DNA from: Ochotona curzoniae
Taxonomy: Eukaryota; Chordata; Mammalia; Lagomorpha; Ochotonidae
NCBI RefSeq assembly: GCF_017591425.1
Contig: NW_024466607.1
Coordinates: forward strand, 10,176,501 to 10,240,500
Direction: 5' to 3'
Length of the DNA stretch: 64,000 nucleotides
In this document: positions 10,131-20,995 of the stretch, piece after piece
Layout: the number at the start of each line of letters is the position of its first letter
Position numbering within the stretch: position 1 is the first letter of the stretch
Notes under the pieces: model-generated
Told to the model about the DNA's origin: nothing
The model's database searches: none
The model's input: only the letters and a program-made list of their open reading frames with translations
Made by a program: the position numbers and the translations under genes

Positions 10131-13100
10131 AGGAGGAGAGGAGAAACAGGTGCCCACAGGGAAGGCTGGCATTACAGGTGGTGAGTTAACTGGCGATGCC
10201 TTGAGTGTCCTTTAGTGGCTGAGGGTGTGTCTGTGTGGGGGACGCACTGGGGCCTTGAGTGAGAGGAGCTGGAGTCAGCCTGCCGTGACTCTGCCCGGGG
10301 GTCTGTTAGATCCTTGCTTGCGCCCACCCTCGGATAATCCTTGGCGGCGTGTCTGGGAAGGAGCGCTCTTCTGCTTAGTTCCCCAGTGCTGCAGGACACG
10401 GTTCAGGTCTCTGCGTTGGGTCCTGCAGCATGACCCAGTTTAGAGCTCTAACAGTCCCTACGAACAGTGTCTAGGTTTCCTGTAGAATCATACGGACTTG
10501 CCCTTCCCATTTGTCGGCCTTTCATTTCTGTCTCCTGGCTGATGTTCTGGACCCACTGCCAGTACTGGACAGAACAAGTGCGAGTGGGTCCCTCTCTGTC
10601 TGGTCCCAGCCTTAGGGGAAATGATTTCACGGATGTGGGTGGCGGGTCTGTCACCCACGGCCGTGATGTGGAGGGGTGCTGCTTCCATGCCTGGTTGGTT
10701 CAGGGTTTGACCATGCATGCCTGTGGAATTTACTGAGTTTTCTGGGTTGAGCACTACTCACCAGCACTCTGGCAGGGCTGCGTGTCCCTCTGACCACGTG
10801 GGAATGCAGAGCTGTCCCAGCGTCCACAGGGAGGGCTCGCCAGTCACGGGGATGCGTTTCCCGTGCTGTTTGTGTGGTTTGCTGTCTCAGTTGAGAACCT
10901 TCTCGTCTGTGTCCACTAGTGATCGTGGCCACAGCTCACTGTTTCCTTGTGGCCCACCCCCCTTCAGTGCTGGGAACAACAGGTTAGCTTTGCACCCAAG
11001 TTCCACCAAGCTGTGGAGGAAGGACTGTCCAGCCTGGTGTCTGACTGTGGCTGACTTTGCTGTTTCAGCACCAACAGTGACCTTTTATGTGTTTGATTTC
11101 AAAACACGTGCAAGCACTCCGGCTGACATAGCAAGAACCTGCGGGGCAGAGGTAAGGCTCTTGCCTGTGGGCTTCTCTTGCAGAATTCCACGTTAGAGAA
11201 GGAAAAGCACAGGGTGCTGTGCGCGGCCCACGCAGCATGCGGTGCTCCCTGTGTGGGCCCCAGGACCACTTCAGGTGCCAGCCAGGTGAGCCCTGTGGGA
11301 AGTGGGCCCAGGAGGGGTAGGCTGGGTGGGTATCTTGCTGCTCATGCACTCTGTGGAGACAGTGCAGCGGGCAAACTGGGACAGCCAGTCCAGGCAGCAC
11401 CTAGTGGCCACTGCCCCAAGGAGCACTGCTCCACTGCAGCTCCCAGACACCTCCTCCCTGCCAAGAAAGAACACAGCCAACCCGGTCAGCAGCTGGGTGA
11501 GGAGCCCATGGCCCTGGACCCTGCACAGGGCACCTGCCCCTCCGGGCACAAGTGCAGGGCACAGTCAAGCTGGTGTGCAGTGAAGCCACCAGGCTCTGCA
11601 GACTGTGACACTCATGTTCCTGGGTGGGTCCTGGCCCACGTCACAGTGCACTTCGCTGTGATTGGCTGACAGGTGCCCAGCCGTCTCTAATGTGTGGACT
11701 CACAGGACAGGCCCTCCGTGCCTGGAGCAGGCACTGGCAGTTCCAGTTCCCAGCACTCTGGCCTCTACTCTACCCCAGGGGGCTGCACGCTGCTACTGCA
11801 GGCCACGATCACCGGGCCCTTGGGTGCAGCCTGGAAACAGATGAGTCAGCCTGTGTTGCCCCGAGTGGGGCTCAAACAGGAAAACCTGGGAGCAGGGCTC
11901 ACCTCAAGGCCCGGCTGCAGCACCGTGACTACACAGGGTCATCTGTGAGAGAGGGGAAGGAGGCCCCAAAAGGGGTGACCAGGGCATTTTCAAGTCATTC
12001 TGGACTGTGAGGCAGCCCCGGGGCGACCTCCCCTCCAAACTGTGGAGTGAAGGGGCAGAGGCTTCCCTCTGTCCACTAAAGGCCCCATCGTGGCCTCTGC
12101 CAAAACCTGGATCCCACAGAGAGGAGAAACCCTTCCCTCGCTTTCCACGCACCCAAGGGCCCAGGGCGTCGTGAGCCAGGCCCCTCGTGGACCGAGGCCG
12201 AGTTTGCTTGCAGTCTCTCCATCTTTCACCAACAAGCGGGGACACTGATCCACAGCCTCCAGCACCTGCAGGCCGGCAGGACTCTGGGTGTCACAGCCGA
12301 ATCCTCCAAGGGGTGGCCGGTAGCTGTGGGAGAGGAAGTGCGTCATGGGCAGCATGAAGGGCATGCACAGGGTCCCACGTTCATGGGGGCCCAGGCCTCG
12401 GTGGAGAGCTGCAAGGCAGGCAATGCAGTCTCCAGGACCCGGTGAGGTGTGCCGCTTCCTGCCCGGACCTTCCCCGGCAGCAGCAAGGATACGGCCAGGA
12501 GTGTGGGGCGGACGGCAGCAGGGCCACAAGTGAGGGCTGTATGCTCGCTCCATCTGCAGGGGTATGCTCCCGCATGGTGGGCACCACGGCAGGGCAGCCC
12601 AGGCCTCCGTTCTGGGAGCAGGCTGTGGGCAGCCAGCAGAGCTCCTGGAGTTGGTCTCCCCTCCCTACAGGCGCCCTGCTTAGATCATCCAGCTGAGAGG
12701 CTCCAGTGGTTCTGGAGGTGTGCTTTCCCACACAAGCTGGTGGCTTCCCGGGCCTGAGGTCAGTGAGCACAGCTTGCAGGGCCTGGAGTCTGCCCTCGGT
12801 GCTGCAGGGAGGAACCTAGCCCCTCAGTTGGGCAGGGTCCCAAGGGCTGGAACGCCAGCTCTAATTCCAAACCAGCTCCATCTCCATGGGCAGGAGACTC
12901 AGCATCTCTGAGCCTGTTTCCCATTGTGGAATGGCACCAGCACCGTGGGGGACTGCCACAGGGCCTGTCACTCCTCTTCTCAGGCAGGGCAGAGACCCAG
13001 CCCAGCCTCCAGGCCACACCTGCCTGCACCTGCACCTGGCCCCCAGGACCCCGACTGGGCTGTACCATGCAGTGATTCCCCGCTCAACATCACTGCACAG

Positions 13101-13138
13101 CAAAGTGCAGGAAACCACCGAGGCTGAGCGAGACTCAC
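10131..13138. other. Unique GC-rich DNA downstream of the ACAD relic
   Basis: No intact gene. About 12,830-12,960 (CTCTGAGCCTGTTTCCCATT) is a MIR element on the + strand. The 187-codon minus frame at 11,990-12,553 has no family signature. If the ACAD-like relic once had terminal exons, they would lie here, but I cannot align them. A possible weak match to the last ACAD exons near 12,400 was not good enough to call. Confidence 0.4.
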
Positions 13139-13239
13139 CTTGTGGTTCCAGGGTCTCCCACAGCCTCCAGGCCTTCCTGCTGGGCAGTCTGACAGGATGC
13201 TGGCTCCTGTTTCCCCATCAGCGGCTCCTCCACAATAGC
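13139..13239 (-). pseudogene. ACAD9/VLCAD-like relic exon, late dehydrogenase C-terminal part
   Basis: On the minus strand the acceptor GTGACCCCAG (ending 13,240) is followed by codons reading IVEEPLMGKQ. The family member ACAD9 has IMEEQLVLKR there. The exon ends at a consensus donor AAG/GTGAGT (13,138) right after AACCACAAG, where ACAD9 has the N-H-D-H-E boundary. The segment is about 28 nt shorter than expected, so the frame between the two matches is broken. It lies downstream of, and in the same orientation as, the other ACAD-like exons at 15.5-17.5 kb. ACAD proteins are mitochondrial acyl-CoA dehydrogenases; ACAD9 is also a complex I assembly factor. The match is by eye at codon level. 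Confidence 0.5.
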
Positions 13240-14160
13240 CTGGGGTCACAGGGTGGACATTCACTCCCGTGCCTGGGCCCAAGGCGCCCCGAGTTCCTTG
13301 GTAATGCCTTTCCCTGTAGTTGCCTTCTGTTTGGGTTTGACCGTCCCCAGAATCAGGGCTGGGCCCAGAGAGGTGTGCACCATGTCCCCTTCAGCAGCAA
13401 GACCCCCACCTCACCTGTCATGGCCCTGACCCCAGACCCCACGGGGGGTACCCCTCCTTTCACCCGAAGGTGCCTGGGAGACCAACTTGGGAGACTCATC
13501 CAGCAGGGATTCCTATCCAACCAAGAAGTGGCCTCTGGCCCCACAGGATTGGAGTTCCTGTCCCAGGCCTGCTCATGTTGGCACAGTGGGGCTGCAACTC
13601 TCAGGAGGCCAGCCCAGCAGACACACGTCCTTCTCAGGCTTGCTGGCACCGCCCTAGGAGAGGACCTGTGATTGAGCCTGGTCCCTCCCCAAGGCTGATC
13701 TCCCCAGGAGGAGCCGAAACCCCTCTGGTACCCCACCTGGGACCCAGGAAGGGAACACACTGTCAGCAGGAGTCACCCCAAGACTCCCCGACTGCGTGTC
13801 AGGTCCTCAATGTGGCCCTGGGCGACCCGGAGCTCTAGCCAGGGTGTTCATGTTGGGTCCCACACTGCCCTAAGCTCACTGCAGGAGGTCTACAGTCCTG
13901 TAGCAGCGACTACAGGCCAAGTCCTTCCCCCAGCCCTGGGCCTGGCAAGGGAGGGCCAGCCACCTCAGACCACGTGTGCCCCTCCACGGGTGCACAGCCA
14001 GGAAGAAGGCTGCACAATGCTCTCAGCCCCCTGCCCCAGGGGACTTGTGACTGCTCTGTCCTCGACATGCGAGCAGAGGCCGAGGACAAGCACCAGCCTC
14101 ACGCCGACTCGGAGCCAGCACCTGCTTCCTTCCTCAGCTTCTGAAAAAGATCTCTTACCA
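13240..14160. other. Intron-like DNA of the ACAD relic
   Basis: About 13,245-13,310 (minus) has a weak resemblance to the ACAD9 exon ending G-V-V-H-P (GGGAGTGAATGTCCACCC), not strong enough to annotate. The rest is GC-rich without a recognised feature. Confidence 0.35.
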
Positions 14161-14465
14161 GGGCCAGTGTGGTGACGTGGCATGCTGATCTTCCGCCTGC
14201 AGGACTGCCATCCTGTAAGGGTGCTGATTTGAGTCCTGGATGTTCCACTTCCAATCTAGTTACCTGCCTGTGCCTTGGAAAGCAGTGGAGAATGGCCCAA
14301 GGCCTTGTGACCCTGCGCTCACGTGGGAGACCCGGAAGAAGTTCCTGGCTTGGATCAGTTCAGCTCTGGCGTTGGGGCCATTTGGGGAGTGAAGTGTGGA
14401 TGGAAGATCTGGCACTCCTTTTTCTCTCTGTAAATATATGCTTCTAAGATAAAAATAAATCTTAA
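14161..14465 (+). mobile_element. C-SINE
   Basis: GGGCCAGTGTGGTGACGTGG head, CCTTGGAAAGCAGTGGAGAA body, tail AAGATAAAAATAAATCTTAA. Confidence 0.85.
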
Positions 14466-14482
14466 CAATAACCTCCCTAAAA

Positions 14483-14486
<4 letters not shown>

Positions 14487-14525
<39 letters not shown>

Positions 14526-14844
14526 TTTATTTTTATTATTTTTTCATTGGAAAGGTGGATATACAGAGAGGAGAGACAGAGAGGAAGATCTTCCGTCCGA
14601 TGATTCACTCCCCAAGTGAGCGCAACAGGTCGATACTATGCCGATCCGAAGCCAGGAGCCTCTTCCGGGTCTCCCACGCGGGTGCAGGTTCCCAAAGCTT
14701 TGGGCCGTCCTCGACTGCTTTCCCAGGCCACAGGCAGGGAGCTGGAAGGGAAGCGGGGCTGCCGGGATTAGAACCGGCACCCATATGGGATCCCGGGTGT
14801 GCAAGGCGAGGACCTTTAACCACTTGCGCCACCGCGCCGGGCCC
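14487..14844 (-). mobile_element. Young C-SINE with long A-tail
   Basis: Full-length reverse copy with an A-tail seen as a run of over 30 T at 14,487-14,520. The head ends in CGCCACCGCGCCGGGCCC. The 18-bp target-site duplication AACCTCCCTAAAATCTTT flanks it (about 14,469-14,486 and 14,845-14,862). It is almost identical to the copy at 53.3 kb, so it inserted recently. Confidence 0.95.
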
Positions 14845-14862
14845 AACCTCCCTAAAATCTTT

Positions 14863-15538
14863 AAGATCTCTATTGCTCTGCCTTTGAAATAAATATATAT
14901 TTTAAAATGTGCATGGCCTCCAAATTCCAGCTGCTTCCCCAGCCTCCCGGCCAGCTCTGCTTCCCCCCATGCTGGCTCCTACTCCCCTCCCCGCCGCAGC
15001 CGGGAGCAGGACTCTGATGTTCACAGACTCCCTTTCCCTCTCTGCCCACCTGGTGCTGGCACCCCGTCCTGGGCCTGCCAGGCTGTGTCTCCCTGCCCCT
15101 CAGCTGCAGTCTTCTTGCCCCCAGAGCAGACTCCTTCCTGTCCCCAAGGGCAGGCACTTCCTCAGACTCCAGCCCCCTCAAGGCACACTCTCACCTCGGT
15201 CTCCCACGGCTCACAGCATCCTGAGGCCATTTCTGCACCCCGCTCCCATGCCTGGCACTGCTGACAGAACCAACTCTACATCTGAGTTCAGGGCTGGGAG
15301 GGCAGCAGTTACTGTATGAGAAGTGCACAGAGCTCTCCTGCACAGGGGGGCTGGCGCAGGACTGTTGGAGGGTCCAGCATGAGGACACACAACCAGCCCT
15401 GGGCCGGGAGGTGGGAGCTACTGCTGGGTCCTCAACAGCATCCCCAGGACCAGCACGGTTGGTGTGTGTGTGGGGGGGGAGGGTGTCAGCAGAAGAAGCC
15501 CACAGCCAAGTGCAGGCGGGCCGGCGCAGACCACTCAC
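14863..15538. other. Intron-like DNA of the ACAD relic
   Basis: C-rich DNA without a secure exon. A donor-like CCGAG/GTGAGAG near 15,190 (minus) might mark the relic of the next ACAD exon, but the coding match is too weak. The G-run near 15,471-15,483 is a simple repeat. Confidence 0.35.
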
Positions 15539-15647
15539 CTCAAAGCTGAGAAGGATGCTAGGTCACACAGCCTGGGCTCGTGCAGGTAGACCCCACGGAG
15601 CTGCAGCACCTTGCTCGCGCACTGCCAGGCAGCCTCAGAGCCAGCAC
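15539..15647 (-). pseudogene. ACAD9/VLCAD-like relic exon (GSEAAWQ ... LLSFEG)
   Basis: Minus-strand exon between acceptor CTCCTGCAG (ending 15,648) and donor TTTGAG/GTGAGT (15,538). After the first codon, GTG, a one-base deletion precedes codons for GSEAAWQCASKVLQL. ACAD9 has SSEAAWQCVSEALQI and VLCAD has GSEAAW there. The exon ends ILLSFE in another frame, matching the family's ILLIFEG just before the conserved exon boundary. The centre, which should encode the GGLGY region and the arginine-rich helix, has lost about 20 nt. At least three frame breaks in one exon with both splice sites kept indicate an unprocessed pseudogene rather than a retrocopy. Confidence 0.7.
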
Positions 15648-16145
15648 CTGCAGGAGTCCATGGAGACATTAGCTCAGCCCAGCCCCTTCCCGAAGGTGGG
15701 GCAAGCTAGAGAGCCTTTCTCAACCCCGCCCACTGGCTGGTGGGTCCACCTAGCCATGGCCTTCTGCACCACCTCCCTGAACTGCCCAACTCAGAGTGGC
15801 TACAAATAGGAACTCAGATGGAAGGCTGGAGGTGCCCAGAGGTGGGGACAGGCCCAGGCCAACAGACAGCCACAGCAGGATGACGGCCTGGCTTGAAACC
15901 CGAGGCCTGGGGCTTCAAGGTTTATAGCTGTGCTGGGTCTGTGGGCCTCACAGAGTGACACGGGGGCCTCGGCACCCCACTGCCACCCACTGCCCCTGGT
16001 CTCCAAATGCTACCACAGGTGTGATGCAATTCCCTACTAACCCCCAAGACAGTCCCCACATCTACATGTCTCTGGGCTACACAGCTCCTCAGGAATTCTG
16101 CCTCCTCTGGGGGACTGGCAAGCAGCCCCCCCAAAACTCCTGCAC
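15648..16145. other. Intron-like DNA of the ACAD relic
   Basis: GC-rich single-copy-looking DNA between two relic exons. No other feature is recognised. Confidence 0.4.
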
Positions 16146-16278
16146 CGAGGGGCTTTCTGGATGGAGCACAGCACACGGGAGAAGCCTGAACTTGGGACCT
16201 GACAGGTTAGGGTTGGGTGTCAGGGTCACGGCCTCCAGTGGGTCACTTCCATGTGCCATCTCCTCGGTTGAACAGGGC
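16146..16278 (-). pseudogene. ACAD9-like relic exon (probable, degraded)
   Basis: On the minus strand after an acceptor-like CACGTGCAG the sequence reads EEMAHGSDPLEAVTLT in one frame. It can be laid against ACAD9 ALMAQKAYVMESMTYLT. It then shifts to a frame with GFSRVLCSIQKA, against GFPDCSIEAA. Length (133 nt against about 120) and position between the two better relic exons fit. The donor is no longer consensus. By itself this match is weak; it gains support from collinearity. Confidence 0.4.
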
Positions 16279-16500
16279 CTGCACGTGCCCCCGGCCCTGA
16301 CCCATGAGAGGAGAGCTCTCACAAGGGCCCCTTCCCCAGGGTCCCCGTCTCTGCTGTCACCTCCACAGCGCCAGGGTGGTCACGGGCTATTTACAGTTCA
16401 GGGGCAAAAAGAACCAAGGGAAGACTGAAGAGACCAAGGGTGTGGGCGCCCAGCCTGGCCCCCCCAACTCACTGCCCAATCGCCCTCAAGCTGGGATCCT

Positions 16501-16795
16501 GGGGCACATATTGTGGTGCAGTGGGTTCACCCATCACCTGGAACCCCGGCATCCTGTATCAGAGTGCTGGTTCGAGTCCCAGCTGCTCCACATTTCTGAT
16601 CCAGTTTGTCATTACACTAAGAAGTCAGCAGATGATACATGAGTCACCCGTGTCCCTGCCACCCACATGGATGCCACCTTGGTGGAGTTCCTGGTTCCTG
16701 GCTTCAGCCTGGCCCAGCCTGGCTACTGAGGGCATCTGAGGAGTGAGTCAGCCAATGGAAGGTCTGTCTCATCCTCTCTGCCTTTCAACTACGTA
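16501..16795 (+). mobile_element. C-SINE, older copy
   Basis: GGGGCACATATTGTGGTGCA head with GTTCGAGTCCCAGCTGCTCC (B box), ending TGCCTTTCAACTACG. It lacks a long A-tail. Confidence 0.8.
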
Positions 16796-16799
16796 TTTT

Positions 16800-17125
16800 T
16801 TTTTTAAGATTTATTTTATTTTTATTTTTATTGGAAAGGTGGATATACAGAGAGGAGAGACAGAGAGGAAGATCTTCCGTCCAATGGTTCACTCCCCAGG
16901 CGGCCACAACAGCTGGAGCTGAGCCGATCCGAAGCCAGGAGCCTCTTCCGGGTCTCCCACGTGGGTGCAGGGTCCCAAAGCTTTGGGCCATCCTTGACTG
17001 CTTTCCCGGGCCACAGGCAGGGAGCTGGATGGGAAGTGGGGCTGCTGGGATTAGAACCGGTGCTCATACGGGATCCCGAGCGTGCAAGGCGAGGACCTTA
17101 ACCACTGTGCCATCGCGCCGGGCCC
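16800..17125 (-). mobile_element. Young C-SINE
   Basis: Reverse full-length copy: TTAAGATTTATTTTATTTTT, GAAGATCTTCCGTCCAATGG, head CCATCGCGCCGGGCCC. Close to the young consensus. Confidence 0.9.
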
Positions 17126-17385
17126 GTCAGTATGTTTTAAAGGGGGTGAGGGCAGGACCTCCCAGAAGAGCGGCCTCTTCCTGCCTCCTCCAGCAGGATA
17201 CCCACCCTCTCCTCTCTCCTTCACGAGGACAAACTCAGGGGACAGGACAGCACCTTCTTCACTCTAAACCCAAGCCCAGGCACCGTGCCAGGACATGCCC
17301 AGGCGGCCCAGCTCACAGCAGCTGCCCGGGGGGACAGCAGAGGCAGGACAGCCCTGCAGCAGGTCCCTGGCCCCCACTTACTCAC
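17126..17385. other. Intron-like DNA of the ACAD relic
   Basis: The family exon ending FGLIQ would be expected between this exon and the one at 16.2 kb, but no convincing match is seen. Confidence 0.35.
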
Positions 17386-17459
17386 CCGGCAATTTCCTGA
17401 GCATCCCAGCCAGTGCTGCCCACAATGAATCGTCCACTGCTGAGGATGTTCACGGCCAC
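17386..17459 (-). pseudogene. ACAD9-like relic exon (VAVNILSSGRF)
   Basis: Minus-strand exon of 74 nt between acceptor GTCTCCTGCAG (ending 17,460) and a textbook donor CCGG/GTGAGTAAGT (17,385). It opens VAVNILSSGRFIVGS; ACAD9 has VAMNILNSGRFSMGS and VLCAD has VAMHILNNGRFGMAA at the same exon start. After GS a 2-nt deletion shifts the frame, and the next codons in the new frame read LAGMLRKL (ACAD9: VAGLLKKL). This helix belongs to the acyl-CoA dehydrogenase C-terminal domain and is followed in real proteins by the FAD and subunit contact region. It is the best single match of the relic and the basis for the ACAD9 rather than VLCAD assignment. Confidence 0.75.
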
Positions 17460-18500
17460 CTGCAGGAGACCAGGAAATGGTCAGGGGTCCTAAAGGAGGC
17501 AGAGGCCACAGAGCCAACATCACTTGCCTAGTTCCTGGAAACAGAGGGCAGGGCCCGGGAACACCGGTCCACACTGGGCCAAGGGAGTCACCCACTGTCT
17601 TTGGGCTGGGAGCACAGTCCAGGGTGGAAGGAAGCACCGTCCTTCACCTCAGGGGAGATGCAGGCACTGCGGCAGCTCCCACCAACCCCCTGGTGTCGCC
17701 TGCCCTCCCCCAGCTTAGGCCAGTGCACACCCACGTCCCACCACCCCACACCGATTCCAGTCTTTCAGGCAGGCAGGCAGGAGAGACCGACGGACCTGCT
17801 GGGGCTGCGAGCTGCCAACACCCCAGTGATGCTTCTGGGTCATGACCCACTGACAGAGCCACAGTGACCGCCCTGAGCCCCACAGCAGCTTCTGCAGGAC
17901 ACGCAAGCCCACGTCCTCTGCTCCGTACCACTGCCTCCCACTGACGTGACCCCGCAGCATGACCCAGGAGCTCCGCAGTACCTCTCCTCTCCCACCGCTC
18001 CCCGGTCCTGAGACCCAGGGCAGGTAACGAGCAGCAGGGAGAGACCAGCACCCACCAGCACCCACCAGCACCCACCAGCCCACTCAGTTTTCACTTGCCT
18101 TTTGTCCTTTTTGTGGTCTCTGCAACCACTCGAGTGGGTCACACATCTTAGTGTTACAGAGATACCACAAGCAATCCTATTAGCAACCAAGAACACGAGT
18201 GATCTACTTTGCCTTTCATGTTCAGCCTTTTCCACCTCTCTCAACAGCAAATGTCTGTCTGCTGCTGAGGGACGGGGGAAGAAGCTCGCACTGCTGCTGG
18301 AGGAAGCAGCCCTGGCCCCCCTTTCCAGCAGCCAACCTGGTCATGCAGGCGAAGACCACTGACCCAACACCCCCAACTAGGCAACTGGGAAACCACATGT
18401 ACCACACAAGGTGGCTGGGAACAGGAAGAGGCGAAGACAACGACAAATGCCAAACACTGTGACACGGAGGAACTCTGCAGTGTCAGATGTTAACATATTA
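17460..18500. other. Unique DNA upstream of the ACAD relic exons
   Basis: No earlier ACAD exon was found. At 18,048-18,080 there is a short tandem repeat of CAGCACCCAC (about three units). The rest is unassigned. Confidence 0.4.
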
Positions 18501-18809
18501 GGGGCCACCTGTCATCACAGCAGCCTCGGCTTCTGCCTGTGGTGTCAGCATCCCATGTGGGTGCTGGTTTGAGTCCCAGTGGCTTCATCTCCAACCGAGC
18601 TCCCTGCTAATGGCCTGGGAAGGTAACGGAGAAGGGGCCAAGTGCCTGGGCCCTGCACTCACGTGGGAGACCTTGAAGCTCTGGCTCCTGGCTTCAGACC
18701 TGCCCAGCTCTGGCTCTGACAGCCATTAGAGGAGTTAACCAGTGGATGGAAGATCTGTGTCCCTCCTCCTGTGTAACTCTGGCCTTTCAAATAAAAATCA
18801 ATCTTTTTA
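18501..18809 (+). mobile_element. C-SINE with target-site duplication
   Basis: GGGGCCACCTGTCATCACAG head, TCAAATAAAAATCAATCTTT tail, flanked by AGATGTTAACATA on both sides (about 18,485 and 18,811). Confidence 0.9.
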
Positions 18810-18823
18810 AAGATGTTAACATA

Positions 18824-19195
18824 CTCAAGTTGTTGTGATTTGTTAGTGAAAACACTTAGACTGCAAAACCGCATAATGTGACGGGGACCCTGTTAGAAGG
18901 TGTAGAAAGACGCGTGCACCCCAGGACGGCAGGGGCTCCTGTCGGGGTGGGCTCCGGGCGAGTTCATCTCTTCTCTGTCTCTACTTTGTGTGTCGTGCCT
19001 GGGTCACACGAGCAGAAACCTGACTCTGCACACAGCCCGGTGCCAGGGGTCCTTCTGCCTTTCCTTCCACATTCACTGAGCAGCCTGAAGTACCAGGAGT
19101 TTGGGCGTAAGACTTTTCATCTGAGCCTTACCCACAATACCCCCAGGGAGGGACTGCATGACCCCTGCTTCGGGGTCAAGGTGCATTGAGACCCC
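18824..19195. other. Unassigned DNA
   Basis: No gene or repeat is recognised with confidence between the SINE and the L1 segment. Confidence 0.4.
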
Positions 19196-19565
19196 CCAAC
19201 CCACAAAAAACAGCCCAAGATAAAAATGGGCAAATTGGTGTTTCTTCAAGGAAAAGACACAAATGGACAGTAACACAAGGAAAGATGAAGCTTAGTTAAG
19301 GAGAAGCAAACCAAACACACAGTGAGCTACCTGCCACCCAACAGGACAATGGGCACTAACCAGTGTTGGTGAGGATGAGAGAGCAGAAGCTCCAACACAC
19401 ACACACACACACACACACACTTTCTCTCTGGCACGTGGCTGGCAGGAACAAAAATGGCATAGCTGCTGTGTAAAGCAAAATGGCAGCTTTGCAAAAAATT
19501 ATACACAATCCCAGATGGGCCCGCAATTCTACAACAGAATGTATTTCCCATTCAGAATCTGACAT
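19196..19565 (+). mobile_element. L1 ORF2 3' end, decayed
   Basis: AAGATAAAAATGGGCAAATT, GTTGGTGAGGATGAGAGAGC and GCAAAATGGCAGCTTTGCAA follow the L1 ORF2 C-terminal coding order on the + strand. Many indels are present and an expanded AC microsatellite (about 19,396-19,420) interrupts it. Confidence 0.75.
19396..19420. repeat. AC dinucleotide microsatellite
   Basis: About 12 uninterrupted AC units within the L1 remnant. Confidence 0.9.
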
Positions 19566-19740
19566 CCGGGAGCCGGCAGGTGACACAGCGGTCGGTTAAG
19601 TCTTCATTTTGGATGCCCACAACCCGCCCCCCCCCCCCGGTGGAGTACCTTGGCTCCTAATTCTAGCTTCCTGTAAGAAGCACTCCAAGAGCCAGCAGGA
19701 GAGACAAGGACCCGGCCCCTGTCACCCAGGCAGGAGAGCT
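19566..19740 (+). mobile_element. C-SINE fragment
   Basis: GGGAGCCGGCAGGTGACACA head with a C-run at about 19,626-19,637. Only the 5' half is present. Confidence 0.6.
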
Positions 19741-19746
19741 AAACTG

Positions 19747-20050
19747 AGTTCCTGGGAGCTTGCGTGATGGTGGAACAGCTGATCCTCCACCTGTGGCACC
19801 AGCATCCCATATGGACGCCGGTTCGAGTCCCACTGCTCCATTTCTGATTCAGCTGTTGGTGTGCCCGGGAAGGCAGTGGAGGATGGCCCAAGGGGCCCCT
19901 GTGCCCACGTGGGAGACCTGGAACACGCCCTGCTGACCAGCCCAGTCCTGGCTGTTATGGCCATTTGGGGAGTGACCCAACGGATGGAAAGGCTCTCTTT
20001 CTCTTCTCTCCCTCTGTAAGCCTTTCAAGTAAAATAAATAAATCTCAAAC
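19747..20050 (+). mobile_element. C-SINE
   Basis: Head GAGCTTGCGTGATGGTGGAA, B box GGTTCGAGTCCCACTGCTCC, tail AAGTAAAATAAATAAATCTC. Confidence 0.8.
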
Positions 20051-20139
20051 AATTGAGTTACAGGTGACGGTCAGCACTGGCTGTGGCAAGCATCTGGGGA
20101 GTTTCTAAAAGATGAAAATTCTGTTCATCTTCCTTTCAA

Positions 20140-20412
20140 ATAAAAAGAAGTAGAGAAGGGGTGGAAGAAATCTTCTATCTGCTGATTCACTCCCAGATGG
20201 CCCCAACAGGCCAGACGGGGCCAAAGCCGGCAGCCCTGAACTCCTACAGGGTCTCCCATGGGGGCGGCAGGGCCTGGGCTTTTTTCTGCTGTCTCCCCAG
20301 CACCTAGGCAGGGAGCAGGACTGAAGGCAGAGTAGCTGGGATTCAAGCTGGTACTCTGCTATGCAAGGCAAGTGGTGGTTTAATCTGCTTTGCTGCAATT
20401 GCTGCCCGCCCC
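20140..20412 (-). mobile_element. C-SINE, older copy
   Basis: Reverse copy: GGAAGAAATCTTCTATCTGC, GGTCTCCCATGGGGGCGGCA, head-side GCTTTGCTGCAATTGCTGCC. Confidence 0.75.
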
Positions 20413-20439
20413 CAAAATAAGTTTTCAACAAAACTGAAA

Positions 20440-20995
20440 TATTTCACAGCATCATCACTGATCTTAGCTAACAGTGCAAACAATCCACATATCCATCATG
20501 GTGTTTTTTATCACTGGATAAATACAATGTGCTCCGCCCATACAGTAGAGTACTATTCAGTCATAAAAAGGAACGATGTCCTGGGAGAGCATGGTGGCAC
20601 ATCAGGCTAACCTTCTACCTGCAGCACCAGCATCCCATATGGGTGACAGTTCGTGTCCTGACTGTTCCTCTTCCAATCTAGCTCCCTGCTTATGGCCTGG
20701 GAAAGCAGCGGAGCACAGATCAAGTTCTTGGGTTCCTGCACCCACATGAGAGACCAAGAGGAGGCTCCAGGCTTCAGGCTTCAGTTTAGCTGAGCTCTGG
20801 CCATTGTGGCCATTTGGGCAGTGAACAAGTTATTGAAATATCTCTCACCTTCTCTGTAAGTCTGCCTTTCAGGTAAAAATAAATGTTTACAAAGGGGGAG
20901 ATGCTGGGGACAATGCAGTCCTGACTGATGCTACAACATGGCTGGACCTTGAAAACATGATGCTAAATAAAAGAAGTATGAACCCAACCTTCTGC
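20440..20995 (+). mobile_element. L1 ORF2/3'UTR end, interrupted by a SINE
   Basis: CAGTAGAGTACTATTCAGTC with ATAAAAAGGAACGATGTCCT, then, after the SINE, CATGGCTGGACCTTGAAAAC and ATGATGCTAAATAAAAGAAG. This is the conserved end of mammalian L1 on the + strand (ACTATTCAGCCATAAAAA type), continuing the copy at 19.2 kb. Confidence 0.8.
20583..20893 (+). mobile_element. C-SINE inside L1
   Basis: GGGAGAGCATGGTGGCACAT head, TTTCAGGTAAAAATAAATGT tail, inserted in the L1 3' end. Confidence 0.85.

Noticed and set aside
12690..13671. 261-codon + strand frame (12,886-13,671)
   Set aside because: It runs through a MIR element and antisense to the better supported ACAD relic exon. No known motif.
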